DNA from: Polytrichum commune
Taxonomy: Eukaryota > Streptophyta > Polytrichopsida > Polytrichales > Polytrichaceae
Direction: 5' to 3'
Length of the DNA: 60,000 nucleotides
NCBI GenBank assembly: GCA_950295325.1
Contig: OX485803.1
Location: forward strand, 39,077,554 to 39,137,553
Positions 59,968-60,000 of the stretch are shown here, one piece after another (within the stretch, counting starts at the first letter, position 1; each line of letters opens with the position of its first letter). The notes below the pieces were generated by a model. It ran no database searches, was not told where the DNA came from, and saw nothing but the letters and a program-made list of their open reading frames with translations. The translations under genes and the position numbers were made by a program.

Positions 59968-60000
59968 TAAGAGTGTGTGTGTCTGTGTGTCTGTGTGTAC
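59968..60000 (+). repeat. TGTGTGTC microsatellite at the window edge
   Basis: GTGTGTGTGTCTGTGTGTCT runs to the end of the window and is truncated by it. Confidence 0.85.

Overview
The window looks like nuclear DNA of a land plant with a large, repeat-rich genome. Supporting signs are GT-AG introns of 90 bp to several kb, a chromodomain Ty3/gypsy retrotransposon primed by initiator tRNA-Met, PIF/Harbinger-type MITEs with TTA/TAA target duplications, a MULE transposase with a SWIM finger, and long tandem arrays. I cannot name the species. A non-seed plant is a guess from gene style only.

Layout. Bases 1-5100 hold a decayed pogo/mariner-like element (752-1836), a PIF/Harbinger MITE (2637-3081), two perfect inverted repeats (3131-3432) and a 200-residue F-box-like reading frame on the minus strand (4277-4879). 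Bases 5100-14480 are a satellite whose units carry a dyad with arms GACCCTCTCGG and CCGAGAGGGTC. It is split by a 4359-bp terminal-inverted-repeat element (6541-10899), which holds a 59-bp tandem array that is itself split by a second PIF/Harbinger copy (9376-10389). Both nested insertions can be removed on paper to give the exact uninterrupted repeat.

Bases 14741-31373 hold the core of the window, two divergent genes. On the minus strand is a 12-exon gene (27507 down to 14741). It encodes a basic N-terminus, a ParB/sulfiredoxin-like segment and a circularly permuted (beta-class order) N6/N4 amino-methyltransferase-like C-terminus. It carries a stop and reading-frame breaks. On the plus strand is an apparently intact two-exon MULE transposase of 1189 residues (27714-31373). 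Their start codons are 206 bp apart around one TATATAT. The satellite fills introns 1 and 6 of the methyltransferase-like gene and its 3' flank. Two solo LTRs with perfect 5-bp target duplications sit in introns. A possible third gene converges on the transposase (32304-31591). An AGAGCGG-rich motif occurs in inverted orientation at about 3.9 and 34.8 kb and could mark the ends of a giant element, but this is weak.

Bases 32-44 kb are mostly non-coding, with decayed reading frames (about 38-39 kb) and an RPA-like OB-fold fragment (42.9-43.3 kb). Bases 44112-50011 are a full-length chromodomain gypsy element with 316-bp LTRs differing at 3 positions, yet with seven premature stops and one frameshift. 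Bases 50-56 kb hold two MITEs, a tRNA-like SINE candidate and non-coding DNA. Bases 56770-58173 hold a well-formed three-exon gene for a 298-residue, probably nuclear, helix-turn-helix-like protein, the best candidate for an ordinary host gene.

The main idea to test is that the MULE transposase, the ParB-methyltransferase-like protein and the palindromic satellite are parts of one mobile element, comparable in logic to VANDAL elements whose accessory protein recognises short repeats in the element's own non-coding DNA.
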